Position numbers and translations under genes: made by a program
Shown: piece after piece, positions 1 to 10,451 of the stretch
Layout of the letters: each line of letters begins with the position of its first letter
Position numbering within the stretch: the stretch's first letter is position 1
Origin: Madurella fahalii
Taxonomy: Eukaryota; Ascomycota; Sordariomycetes; Sordariales
Assembly (NCBI GenBank): GCA_029876055.1
Contig: CM056877.1
Span: forward strand, 2,728,001-2,792,000
Reading direction: 5' to 3'
DNA: 64,000 nt
Notes under the pieces: model-generated
Seen by the model: the letters and a program-made list of their open reading frames with translations, nothing else
Database searches by the model: none
Told to the model about the DNA's origin: nothing

Positions 1-2712
1 TTGATCCTGTATGGGCCGGCGCGCTGAGGTGACCATTTGCGGCTCGGCTTGCCCGGTAGATGGTATCCTTTGTGCAGCCTTACGTAGACTGTGTCCCCGA
101 CTTCGAACTCCGTCGGTGTGTGCTTGTCGTCGTAACGCATCTTGGCGATGGCACCTGCGTGGTCCAGGAGTTCAGCCGCCTCGCGCTGGTATTGGTTACG
201 GAGGACCTCCAACGCGTCGGCGCTGACCTGTGTCCCTCTCGTCTTGTCTAACATGTCCAGAACCGTCCGCGGGCGGAATCCGTACACCAGCTCGTTGGGG
301 GATCTGCCAATGGTGGCCACGAGTGTGTTGTTCAGGTTGTGTTGCAACGCTGGGATCAGTTGCGGCCACGCCTCGCCCGGCTTGTCCGCCAGGTCCATCC
401 GCAGGGCGATCTCGACGGTCTGGTTGGTACGTTCTGACTGTCCGTCTGTTTGCGGGTGATAAGCAGTGGAGAAGTGTAGTTTGACATTCAGTAGGCTGAA
501 GACCTCCCTCCAGAGGTCAGATGTGAACTTCGGATCACGATCACTGATGATCACGGCCGGCAACCCCCAGTCCGCTATCATCCACGCTCTGACGAACTGC
601 CCTGCCCATTCCTTGGCCGTCATGGTTCTGTTTCCCGGAACCAGCAACTTCTTCTTGCTAAATTTGCATGTTATGGTGGCCAGTGTGTCGAGCGAGCTGT
701 GCCCTTTCACGACCCACGGCGTCCGTTCCATCGGGGACTCCGGCAACTCCGTGATAAAGTCAATGGTTACCGTGTGAAACGGCGTCGGTGGTGTCCGTAT
801 CGGCTGCATCTCGCCGGGGGTCGGTGTCCTATCCGTCTGGTTCTGTCGGCAGGTTTCGCAGTGCTTGACGAACATCTTGACTTTCCAGTACTTCTGTCTG
901 AAGTGGATGTTGCTTAAGTCGGCCATCATCCTGCCTACCCCAAAGTGGTGTTTGTCATCGTGAACCATCTTGAGGATTGGTCCGATGTTCTTGGCCGGAA
1001 CGCAGAGCCTTCGGGCTCCGTCGAAGTCCACGTGATAGAGTAGCCTGTCCCTGATCTCGTATGGTCCTATCGGGAGCTTCGGTCGACCTCTTGGTTTTCG
1101 TTTGCCTGAGGTCCGACTCTTTTCCGTGCCGATTGGCGTTGTCGATGTCAATCGCGAGTAAATCTTGGCGTACTTCGAGTCGGTGGCGTAACCTGCTACA
1201 ATCTCCTCCCGCCATTCGTCATCCAGGACCGCTTCCACGCTGCTGACGTCTATCACATTGCACTCCTCGTCCCATTCGTACCAAGTGTGGGTCCATATAT
1301 CTTCCAATTCGTCACCCTGGTTCGTCGCGGCGTCCTGATTGTCGTCTTCGAATGTGGGTAGCCGGGACAACGCGTCGGGTACCACGTTGAGTGTTCCCGG
1401 GATGTGGAAGATGTTCAGCTCAAATTGGGATAGCCAGTTCGCTGCGTTGGCAAGCTTCAGGTTGGCTTTGGCGAGATCCATCGTAGTCAGCGATGTGTGC
1501 TTAACTATGCCCTTCGTTGCAGCGTGGTCTGTCAGGATGTTGATCGGGTGATTGTTAGACTGCACCATCTTTCGCAGTTTCCTGACTGCCCACACTACTG
1601 CCGCCACCTCAGCCTCGGTCGAACCGTACTTCTTTTCTGCGTTCGTCGTCGCCCTGGAGAGAAACGTGATAGGCTGTATCTCCCCCAGCGGGATGTCCTT
1701 GCCCGGTATCGCTTTACCGTCCCAGTCGCCACGCAACTGGAAGGCCATGACGCCGTATCCGCGGCGGCAGGCGTCCACCTTGATGAACAGCGGTTTGTCT
1801 GGACGGTGGTGATGCAAGAAGAACTGGGAACAGAGATGCTCCTGGAGGAGTCGGAAGGATTCCAGCTCGTCTGCCGTCGGCGTCCATCTCGTTGTCGAGA
1901 CAAACGACTTCCTTGCTGATTTCGGCTTCCCCGCCTCGAGCTTACCTTCCTCCCTCCCTTTCGCGAGCAATTGTGTCTTCCTCCGTTCCAACGGTGCCTT
2001 CTTCGCGTCGTACCATATGATGCCACGGCGTAGCCATCCGGCCATCCCTAGGTAGGTCTCAAGGGCTCCGAGGGTATTCGGGAACTTTATCTTCCGGAAG
2101 GCCTCGATCCGGTCATCAGTCTTAGCTATTCCGTCCCCGTTGACAAGGTATCCCAGCAGGCGTACCGCCGGGTATCCGACGAACGACTTCTTCGGGTTAA
2201 TGTGGACTCTGGTTCGGTCGAGTGCTTCCAGGACGGCTCCTAGGTGTTCAACGTGTTCTTCCTCTGTGTCGCTGAAGATGACGATGTCGTCGATATATGC
2301 TCGCACGAAATGCTCTTTGCCTCTGAACAGCCTATCCATAAATCGCTGAGCAAATGCTGGCGAGTTCTTGAAACCCATGGGCACGACGTGATGCTTTTCC
2401 AACCCACGGTGGCTTATGACCACCATGCGGTCAGCGTGCTCCTTGGCTATCGGCAGCTGGTGGAAGAAACCTGATGCGTCGAAGACCGTGTAGACTTTCT
2501 TGCCGACCACTGCATTCATCATGTCATCCTGGTCCGGTAGAGGGTAAACGTCGGGCACGGTAACCGCGTTCAGGGGCCTCAGGTCAATGACCGAGCGGCT
2601 CTTCCGCTCCCCGTTAACCGTTTTCCAGACAAGGAAAACTGGGCAAGCGATCGGTGTTGGCTGGTCCATGAAACTCATTCTTCCCTCGGCGTTCAGTCTG
2701 TCCATTTCTAAC
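1..2712 (-). mobile_element. Ty3/gypsy-type retroelement, pol ORF (RT-RNase H-integrase), open at left edge
   Basis: On the minus strand one frame stays open from about 2707 to the window edge, over 900 codons. In order it encodes reverse transcriptase (catalytic YIDDIVIFS, near 2300), RNase H (DACRRGYGV; TEAEVAAVVWA; TDHAATKG), the integrase zinc finger (HDDKHH... followed by CETC) and the integrase core (TIDFITELPES; ISDRDPKFTSDLW; STAYHPQTDGQSERTN), then the basic region after the core ending in RAGPYRI at position 1. The order RT-RNase H-integrase is that of Ty3/gypsy elements. No stop interrupts it, so this part looks young compared with the adjoining transposase. Upstream of RT, similarity ends abruptly near 2712 at an in-frame TAG, so gag, protease and the N-terminal part of RT are missing here. 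No LTR is visible in the window. Confidence 0.9.
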
Positions 2713-2717
2713 TAAGT

Positions 2718-2746
2718 GCAGAATGACCGCGAAGTGGTCATTCTGC
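2718..2746. repeat. Perfect 11-bp inverted repeat (hairpin) at the retroelement break
   Basis: GCAGAATGACC (2718-2728) is followed by a 7-nt loop and its exact reverse complement GGTCATTCTGC (2736-2746). It begins 6 nt beyond the point where the retroelement coding similarity stops, and the preceding bases are ACTAA, so a TA lies just outside. A subterminal palindrome next to TA is what one expects at the end of a Tc1/mariner-pogo class element. I did not find a matching copy at the far end (4450-4750), so which element it belongs to is inference. Confidence 0.6.
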
Positions 2747-3229
2747 GCAACGGGGCAGTCTAGTCACGTGCCACCGTGCCAAGCACGTCTGACTCGTAAC
2801 AGATGCCTAGCTTCCGAAGCAAATCCTCTTCTTATTCTCGCAGTTGTTTCAGCGCTTCCAGTTGCTGTATCCGAAGACGGGTTGATTCCAACAGGTTATC
2901 ATGGTAAGGAGCTTGACGCGGAACCCGGGAGTCCGAAAGGGTATACGAAGATATACGAGGTCGAAATCCTGGTAATTCCGACCGATGAAGGCGCACAGGA
3001 TTTGTAGGTGATTAGGGGGTGTTTTCCCCTGGACTCGACTCTGCTCCCAGCTCACGGGAGGTACTCATTGTAGGTGCCATCTCGGCCAACGGTAGAACAG
3101 AAGGATTAGAATTGTAAAGGGGTTGTTCTAGGAACACGTTGAGGGAGATGGACCACGATGTCTTGATACCGAAAAGACCTGGACCAGCGGGCGATATCTT
3201 GGTGAACAGCCTCCTATCAATTATACAGA
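2747..3229. other. Unassigned stretch between the hairpin and the transposase relic
   Basis: Short open frames exist on both strands (94 codons on plus, 68 on minus), but neither resembles a family I recognise. It probably represents the 3' part of the DNA transposon or older repeat debris. Confidence 0.4.
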
Positions 3230-4448
3230 GACTGATCCTTGCGGATCAGAAGTGCCCCGCGTGAGAGAGTTCCCTCACGGGGTTCTTATCTATCCTGTAT
3301 CGTGATATCATCCAGCATCATTCGGCGGGTCCTCCTGACCTTCGTCTGGAGACTCTCGTTACACCTTGGATATTCTTATCGGTAAAGGAGGTAAAAAAAG
3401 CCTCTCTAAACACATAAAGGAATTCCAACTTGGTAATATGTATGATATGTATATACATAAGTTCCTCGATTTGATAGCCGTAAGCCTTCTTCAACGGCCC
3501 AAAACAACCAACATCTAGTGGCTGGACTAGATGTGAGAAATGCGGAGGCATACAAAGCGTGATGATACTGTATTCCTGGCAGTAGGCCTCGAATTGGTCG
3601 GAGTAGTGGCTCTTATGGCCGTCAAGGATTAACAGCCGGTATTTACCCTTTATACGAGCTACTATATAGGAATCGAAGTGCTGGATCCAATCTAGACCTT
3701 TTTCATTGGTAGTCTAACCGTTGTCGGTTGTTCCGATATACCAGGTAGTTGGAAGGTTGCATTCTTGATACCAATGAGCAAGGTGATATTTCCCAGCTAA
3801 GAGGATGAATGGTAGGATGGCCCAGCCTTGAGTATTTACCCCTTGGATAACTGTAGCCCACTCACGATTACCAGGCTAGGCTTTTTTAACCCTACCATAG
3901 CCGTCAGAGGTAGTAACTACCATACTAGTAGTAATCATACCCATTATAAAGCCGGTCTCGTCAAAGTTATACAAATCGTCGTCAAGGATACCGTATTTGG
4001 CTTTAGTGTTATATACAAGTGCAAATCATTTGTGAATAATCTCTGGATCTTCACATTTGGCCCTCTGGTAGTCGTATCTACGCGTAAAACGCGTCTGGAG
4101 TTCTGGTCGGCGTTTGACGAAGTTGTAAGCCCAGTTCTTGCCGACAGGGGGCGCGTCGCGTTCGCGTAGCAGTCGGTTAGCCATATCTTCCACAAAACGA
4201 AGCCGAGGAGGAAATGCACGTGCAGATAACTCAGTTATATACTGAATTATCATATGCTCCTCTAAATCCGTAAGTTTCCGTGAGTTGGCTGAAATATCGC
4301 GTCGTGAAGGCCGACTGGCGCGTCGGCATCGAAGGGTATCCTTGTCAACTTTGTAGATCTTTGCTGCAGCTCGGATACTAAGCTTTGGATCCTTTTCAAG
4401 AGCCCTAACGGCTAGGTTCATCCTGGCCTCGTACGAAAGCGTTGCCAT
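3230..4448 (-). pseudogene. pogo/Fot1-like DDE transposase, broken by stops
   Basis: The minus-strand reading starts at ATG 4448 with a psq-type helix-turn-helix (MATLSYEARMNLAVRALE), then a CENP-B/Tc5-type DNA-binding half (HMIIQYITELSARAFPPR; WAYNFVKRRPEL). The frame hits TGA near 4027 where family members carry Trp (HK-stop-FALV). It resumes with YNFDETGF (first catalytic Asp), TAG near 3879, then WATVIQGVNTQG, another TAG near 3718, and LLILDGHKSHYS (second Asp region), PPHFSHLVQPLDVGCFGPLK (third catalytic Asp) and a basic tail ending near 3318. All three stops can be explained by G-to-A or C-to-T changes (Trp to TGA or TAG, Gln to TAG), the pattern left by RIP in ascomycetes. The element is therefore almost certainly not autonomous. 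Terminal repeats were not securely located. Confidence 0.85.
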
Positions 4449-4752
4449 TGTTGGTTGTAGAGGAATTTGATGTTTTGTGCAAAGGTGGGGGGTCGCGTCA
4501 AAAAGTGGCTTGCTCGCTTGTATGGCTTGCTCGCTTATGGATTACGTTATATCTCAACTCAAAGAACCTTAACACAAGCATTCCCTTTTTCCCGCCACGC
4601 CATACTCCCTCGCCATTGTAGCACCTCCATCGATTTTGTAGAAAAAAGCGAGGCCGAACAACCACCCGTACCGACCCAATGCCTATCAACTTCTTCCTCT
4701 CAGCCACTGGCCGTGACCAGTGTAGCACGCCAAACCCCGTCCCGCCTACCAG
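4449..4752. other. Intergenic, between transposase 5' end and P450 3' end
   Basis: No gene seen. It contains a short direct repeat of GCTTGCTCGCTT near 4508-4535. The left part may belong to the transposon end; the right part would hold the P450 3' UTR. Confidence 0.4.
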
Positions 4753-6605
4753 CTATTTCCCCACGCCATGCACCCTCGTCCTCACCCTGCAGGGCATGCC
4801 GCCGACGGGATGGCCGGTGATGTTGCCGACGGCATACACGGACTGGCCCAGCACCTCGTCGACGCCCTCGGTGCCGGCGCCGGGGCGAGGGAAGCAGCTG
4901 TCGACGTCGAACTCGCGCGCCGTCATGGCGAGGATGGTCTTGACCTCCATCAGGGCGAGCTCCTGGCCGATGCAGGCGCGGGGGCCGAGCTCGAAGGGGC
5001 GGAACGCGTTCCGGGGCACGTGCAGCGGCTCGCCCTCGGCGGCGAGGAAGCGCTCGGGCAGGAAGTCGAGCGGGCGCGGGAACAGGGCCGGCAGGCGGTG
5101 CGTCGCGAACGAGTTCTGGTGCACCACCACGCCCTCGGTCGGGTACCGCCGCCCCGTCCGCGGGTGCACGAGCTCGAAGCCCGCTTGGCCGGCACGCACC
5201 GTCGCCGCCGGCGGGAACAGCCGGAGCGTCTCCTTGGCCACCGCCCCCGTGTACGCGAGCCCGTTGAGCAGCTGCGGGTTGGCCGCCAGCTTCGCCTCCA
5301 CGGCCCCGAGGTCGGTGCCCAGCACCGCGTCGTGCTCGGCGCGCAGCCGCGCCAGCGCCCCCGGGTTCTGCGACAGGAGGTGGTAGGCAAAGCAGAGCGT
5401 GGAGGCGGTGGTGTCGTGGCCGGCGAAGAGGAAGATGATGAGCTGCGGCACGGTCATCGAGATGAATTCGGCGTCGAGGTGCGGGGTTTGGCCTGCAGGG
5501 CTACCCTTCTCGGCGAGGTAGGCTTTGGCGGCGAGGGAGACGACGGTTTTAGTGGTAGTAGTGGTGGTGGTAGCGGTAGTGGCGGTGATAGTGCCCTCGG
5601 CCTGGGCTGCAACGTTCCGCTGGATGATGGGGACTAGGTAGTTGCGGATGATGCGGTTGTAGTTCCACATGAGGAGCGGCCGTGCAGGGTTGATGAGCTT
5701 GAGGAGAGACGGCGGCGTGTACTCGGGGCAGAGCCAGGAGATCTGCTTCGCCAGTGCTCTTTGGAGGGGGTTGTCTTGTGTTTGGCAGTGTAACCGCGTT
5801 CCTCTTCTGCGGGTTTAGTGTCGCTCCCTCCAGGACATCCTGTGGATGGGGATGAAAGAAAGAAGAAATGGGCGAAACGGGGGTAGACCAACGTACAGGA
5901 CAGCACGCCCGATAATATCAATAGTCAGGTTGGTGGCTGGCTCCTCGATCCGGAGAATCTCTCCCGACTTTGCGGCCGCCCTCAGTCGATCGACAAACAC
6001 ACGTATCTCTTCGAGGAAGGCCGGGATCATGGACATGAGGTTCTTGGCCGAAAAGCCCGGGTTGTAGATGCTCCTCCATAGCTTCCACTCGGACCCGTCG
6101 AGAGTCACGAGGTCCTTGTTTTGGGTGAGCGGCCTGAACTCGGCCTTCAGGTCGGTGGACTTGGGCAGGGACTGAATCTGGGTGAACTGCGCCGAGATCT
6201 CGGGATCAAAGACGTAGATCATTGGCTGGACGAAGGGCCACGAGTCCATGAGGATGAAGCCGTACTTTTCGAGGTGAGGGTACTGCTGCAGCACGAGCGT
6301 GGCCACGCTTATCGGGAACATGTCCCGTGGATACTTTGCCATGATTTTCCCAATCACAACTAGATGGCCCAGCAGATACGAGTGTGGGATCATTTCCTGG
6401 GCATCTGTCGTTAGTCCCGGGATTGTCGAGGCGCTGTAAACAACTCGGATGGGCGTACCACGTCATTTTGTTTGTGAAACCTCCTGACTAGTGTGCGGAC
6501 CTGGTGCATCCGGTAGAAGAATCGAGCGAGAGCGACCAAAAAGAGAAACCCGAGAGCCCGCAACAGAAGCGCCGAGATTGACAGCGAGCGTACTGCAGTA
6601 TCCAT
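4753..6605 (-). CDS. Cytochrome P450 monooxygenase (three exons)
   Basis: Exons on minus: 6605-6459, 6396-5897, 5806-4753; total 1701 nt, 566 aa. Intron 1 (62 nt) has the branch GACTAAC and acceptor CAG; intron 2 (90 nt) has donor GTACGT. An N-terminal membrane anchor (about residues 7-30) places it in the ER membrane. P450 signatures are complete: I-helix FAGHDTTAS (about 342-350), ExxR as ETLR (about 408-411), PERF, and the haem loop FELGPRACIG (about 487-496) with the cysteine ligand near 494. The length fits a microsomal fungal P450. It resembles the CYP59/StcS-like branch in layout, but I am not sure of the CYP family. There is a Thr-rich low-complexity insert around residue 290-302. No polyketide synthase, NRPS, terpene synthase or tailoring gene is next to it, so the substrate is unknown. 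Confidence 0.9.
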
Positions 6606-7285
6606 TGTGTTGAACGGGCTAGCTCAGACGGGTCTGACTCCCGGGTTTCGACAGCAGGCGGACGATAAAGTCGGCCAAGTTCTGGTATGAATGAGGAAAA
6701 AAAAAAATGTCGGTAGGAATAACTGTGAACTTATCTGTTTTTCTTTTTGAATGGATTGCTAGTCGACGCTGACGGGGGTACTGGATAACCTGCATCCATC
6801 CTTCGCGAAACTTGTCACCTTAACTGTGGATGATGTGGGCATCCCGGTAAGCGCAGCTGGACCGCGCGTCAGGGCTGCGTGGGGTGGCACAGCCTCCCGT
6901 ACCCATGGTCCTGGAACAAAACCCTGCTCCTCGCGGTTGAGGTTCGAGACTCCAACGTCATTCCGGTGACAATTGAAGCGATCTGCAAAGGTAGGACGGA
7001 GATGAGAGCCATTAAATAGTCGCTGTGACGCGCAAGTGCAACGCCCGGCATTCATTAACAAGTATCCAGCATCTATCTACAAGAATCGAAGCCCGGGGTA
7101 TCGGGCATGCATCACTGGTCATGATACATCCGAGTCATGAAAACCCTTTCCCCCTCCCAAACATTAATATAACCCCAAGTCCTCTGTCATGGCCCAGAGA
7201 CTCTGTCTCGAGCTTGCCAGGAGACAGAGCCAGCGCCAGAACAAGAAAAAAAAAAAAATAAACCACCAAGGGCTATTCACTGCAC
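6606..7285. other. Intergenic: P450 promoter and 3' flank of the wall-protein gene
   Basis: No convincing gene. Short A tracts lie near 6697 and 7247. The left side should carry the P450 promoter, as transcription runs leftward from 6605. Confidence 0.4.
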
Positions 7286-8129
7286 TTAAAGGAGGGCAGC
7301 GAACAGGCCGGCAATGGCAGCAATGCCCTCGACACCACGCACCACGCGGCCAGCACCGGCCGTCACGGGCACCGAGGTGGTGGGGTTGGGGCCACCGGTG
7401 GTGGGGGGGCGAGTGACGGTGCCGAAGCTCGAGGTGGGGGGGACAGAGGTGGTAGGAAGGAGGGTGGGCGTCTCGGTCACGGGGCAGACGGTCACGGTCG
7501 TGATGATCTCCGTGGTGACGGTGGTGCTGCCAGCCGGGCAGGAAGTCACAGTGGGAGGGCACTTAGTGATGGTCTTGGTGGTGCTGGTCGTGATGGTGCT
7601 GGTGGTCCACTTGGTGGTCGAGGTCGGCGTCGACGTCGGGTAGTCGGTCTCGGTGCAGTCATCGTCCTCGTCATCCTCAGTGGTCGTCGAGGTGGCGGTA
7701 GAGCTGCTCTCGCTGGCCGAGGTCGTCGTCTCGGGGGCCTCGGTGGTGCTCTCAACCCCGCTCGACGAAGTCGAGGACGTGGGAGCCTCGGTGGTGGTCG
7801 AGGCCCAGTAGGTGATGCACGAGCAGGCAGAGCTGACGGCCCTGACGTTGCCGTCGCAGTTGTCGAGGGCCGTGTGGATGGCCGAAGGAGCCGTGGTGGT
7901 GCCCGACAGGAACTCGGGGCACCAAGCCTCAATCTGGTCGGCGAAGCGCTCGTCAATCATGTTGCGGTAGCAGTTGTCCTTCTCCTGCTCCGCTGTTAGT
8001 GTCCAACATGATACACAATGGCGTGTACAACCGTCTTCAAGGGGTTGTTTGGCATACGCAGTAGGGGTACTCGTGGGCGGTAGCCAGCCCGAGGGCGAGG
8101 GCACCCAGCGACAGGACGGCGGCACGCAT
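7286..8129 (-). CDS. Secreted, GPI-anchored Ser/Thr-rich cell-wall protein (two exons)
   Basis: Exon 1 8129-8058 encodes a clean signal peptide (MRAAVLSLGALALGLATA) followed by HEYPYC. A 73-nt intron (8057-7985, donor GTATGC, branch CTAAC, acceptor GCAG) leads to exon 2, 7984-7286. Total is 256 aa. A longer reading frame upstream (to 8329) is an artefact of reading through the intron. The mature N-terminus has several cysteines (DNCYRN, EAWCPEFL, NCDGN, ACSCITYW), then long Thr/Ser/Glu runs suited to O-mannosylation, an acidic DDEDDD stretch, repeated TVT-type runs with two CP motifs, and a C-terminal hydrophobic tail after a small-residue site, typical of a GPI signal. The role is probably structural or adhesive in the wall; I do not recognise a specific family. 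Confidence 0.8.
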
Positions 8130-10451
8130 TTTGGCTTGTGGTGATTAAAACGGGCGACTGGTGCTGAACAAGCGAGTGGATAAGCGAGTGCAGAGGGCGA
8201 CGAAATGCAGACTAAACGAGCGACTGCGAGACCCGAAGGCGTATTAATTCGTTTCCTGGAGCGAGCAACGAGACAAACAAGAACGAAAAGGGGCAACACA
8301 CGGGGCGGTGTGGTCTTTATTCTCCTCATTTCGCGCGCCGCTCAGGGACGGATCCTCACACTAACTGAGCTCCTGTGTTACCATCTGGAGTCTGCTCACC
8401 ACGCCATTCCTGATGCGGCGTGAATACGAGGTCCGTCTTTTTTTCTCCCGGGTCCTCAGTGGGCGCCTGGAAACAGGGACCGGGATTCCCAAGGCTCCAC
8501 CCACACGGCAGAGCGACCAAATCATTACCCCAGAGAGCTTGGGCCTGTCCTGTCATGCGCCCTAAAGCAGGGGTCGCAGGGAACATCTTCGCGGCCAAGC
8601 ATTGCTGCGTGGAGATTGCGGTGGTAGCATTTGTGCAACCAAGCGCTTGTGCGCGATACAACGTGGCCACCAGAGACCACCAGAGACCGAGCAACTATGC
8701 GCCGTCCGATCCGAGAGAAGGGATGCGCCGCGGGAGTTGGGGTATGACCAGATGCCCTCAGCTACCCCCTCGAAGCACCCTGGGAGAGCAGCCTCTGCGC
8801 ATCCCCCCGTACTGTACCTTACCGTAGTGTGTGTAATGCGAACCAGCACCCGGCGGGGCCTAAAACGGTTTTTTTTTTTTTTTTTTTTTTGGGCGCCACC
8901 CCCAAATAACGATGTGAGGCGCCGGGCTGCAGCTCTGATGGGCTGCTGGGTTGAGACCACATGCATCCCGCCAGTCGTCAATGGTGCGTGCCTGGGCATC
9001 GCTTGATTGGCTGTCACTCGCTCGGGCGCGCCAACGCGACAGAGCTGCTACCAAAAACCGTTGACGTGGGATGCTCCTGATATATTGGACACGAGCGCCA
9101 CCATCATTGGCTTCACCGTGAAAGGCAGCGGAAGCGAAGGGCCATGATTGGGAAGCGCTGCTGATGGCTTGTGGAAATTGGCTTTGAGCTTTCAGATAAG
9201 AAACACGCGAGTGTTGGACTCGCTGATGCCCAAGTCGAAAATAGAGGTGCAGTGAGATGAGAGGGTAGGCGCAGGATCAGATTGCAACGTACCACCGTGG
9301 CGTTAGTTCGGACGAGAGAGTTTTTTTTAAAGTTGTTTTTTTTTTTTTTTTTTTTTTCCTTCTAGTAATACCAATGGATACCCTGCCGCGATGTGACAGG
9401 CGACATCATCCCGACGCTCGACCGCAGAGGAAAAGATGCCAGGGAGCTCTGTTCCCCCGGTACCTGTAGCCGTCGCGCTCTCTCTCCAATCTTGCAGAAT
9501 CCCTCTCGGGCCGCTTACCTTTTTTTCCGCGCCTTCGAGGCACGGGAAATATGCCTCGCATTTTCGGTCGGGTGCGCTCGGAGCGCTTCAGACGAAAACG
9601 ACTTACTAAGTTCCGTCTTGTGCCTTGTTGTCATTCCCATAGCACGCCAATTTTGCTGCCTCTATTTACCCCCCAGCTTGGGGCAGAGAGAGTGTGACTG
9701 CATGGCCTTTTTGTTTCGGGTGTAGTATAGTTTTGCAAGCCGCTCTCGTATTCATGCCCTACTTAGGCCCATGCCCCCCCCCCCCCCCCGGACCACCAAC
9801 CCGGAACTTTGAGAAGCTTTGCTTGCCAGCTCGCCAACGTGGGCCACCCAGAGACGTAACGTTAGCGTACTTCTTCAAAGCTCGCAAGACCCAGATTGAC
9901 CGTACCACAGGATGGCCTAAGCCGTGGGGGCAAGCATTAGGTCCGTGGGGCCCACAACCGTATATATCTTAGCTGCTCATTAGGCCTCGTATCCGGCCAA
10001 CTGCTCCATCTGGTAAACAATTAGCGCGAGGATGCGATGGAATGGTGGGCTCACGGCAACTCGAATTCAAACGTGCCATGGCCGAGTACAGCAGCCAACC
10101 ATGTCCAGCGATGTGCGAGGCATGAAACCCCGGAAGCCTAGGTCGAGCAGATTGCTCCCTACTCTTCGTGGCTCGGACCTCATGAGACTGGGAAAGCAGC
10201 AAAGCGATAACATCGATTCTCTCATCAAACTCCTATCCAATGATCCTTCTGTTCAAGGGATCATGGCTGTACTTTCGAACCTCACATCTAGCATCAGGTA
10301 GAATGCAAAGATAACCTTGCACGCCTACTGATACGTTATCTATTTTGATAATTCAAAACCACTATTGTCTATCCGATACTTTTGACTCCTATCAACCACT
10401 GCAAAACCAGGAACCCCTTTTTTGTCTTTTCCGCAAGGTAACGCCCCGGCA
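8130..10451. other. 2.3-kb gene-poor stretch with homopolymer tracts
   Basis: I see no gene with coherent codon use on either strand. It holds T(22) at 8869-8890, T(8) and T(22) at 9321-9328 and 9336-9357, and C(16) at 9774-9789. The right part should contain the 3' UTR of the ABC transporter, the left part the promoter of the wall-protein gene. The T tracts could be reversed poly-A tails of old retroposons, but no coding remains were found beside them. Confidence 0.5.

Noticed and set aside
4768..5637. 289-codon plus-strand frame
   Set aside because: It is antisense to the P450 haem and I-helix region; composition is typical of a shadow.
4753..8129. Secondary-metabolite gene cluster around the P450
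   Set aside because: No synthase, transporter or tailoring enzyme adjoins it; the ABC transporter is separated by a wall-protein gene and 2.3 kb of empty sequence.
8130..8329. Longer N-terminus for the GPI wall protein
   Set aside because: The extension comes from reading through the intron at 7985-8057; the spliced start at 8129 gives a textbook signal peptide.
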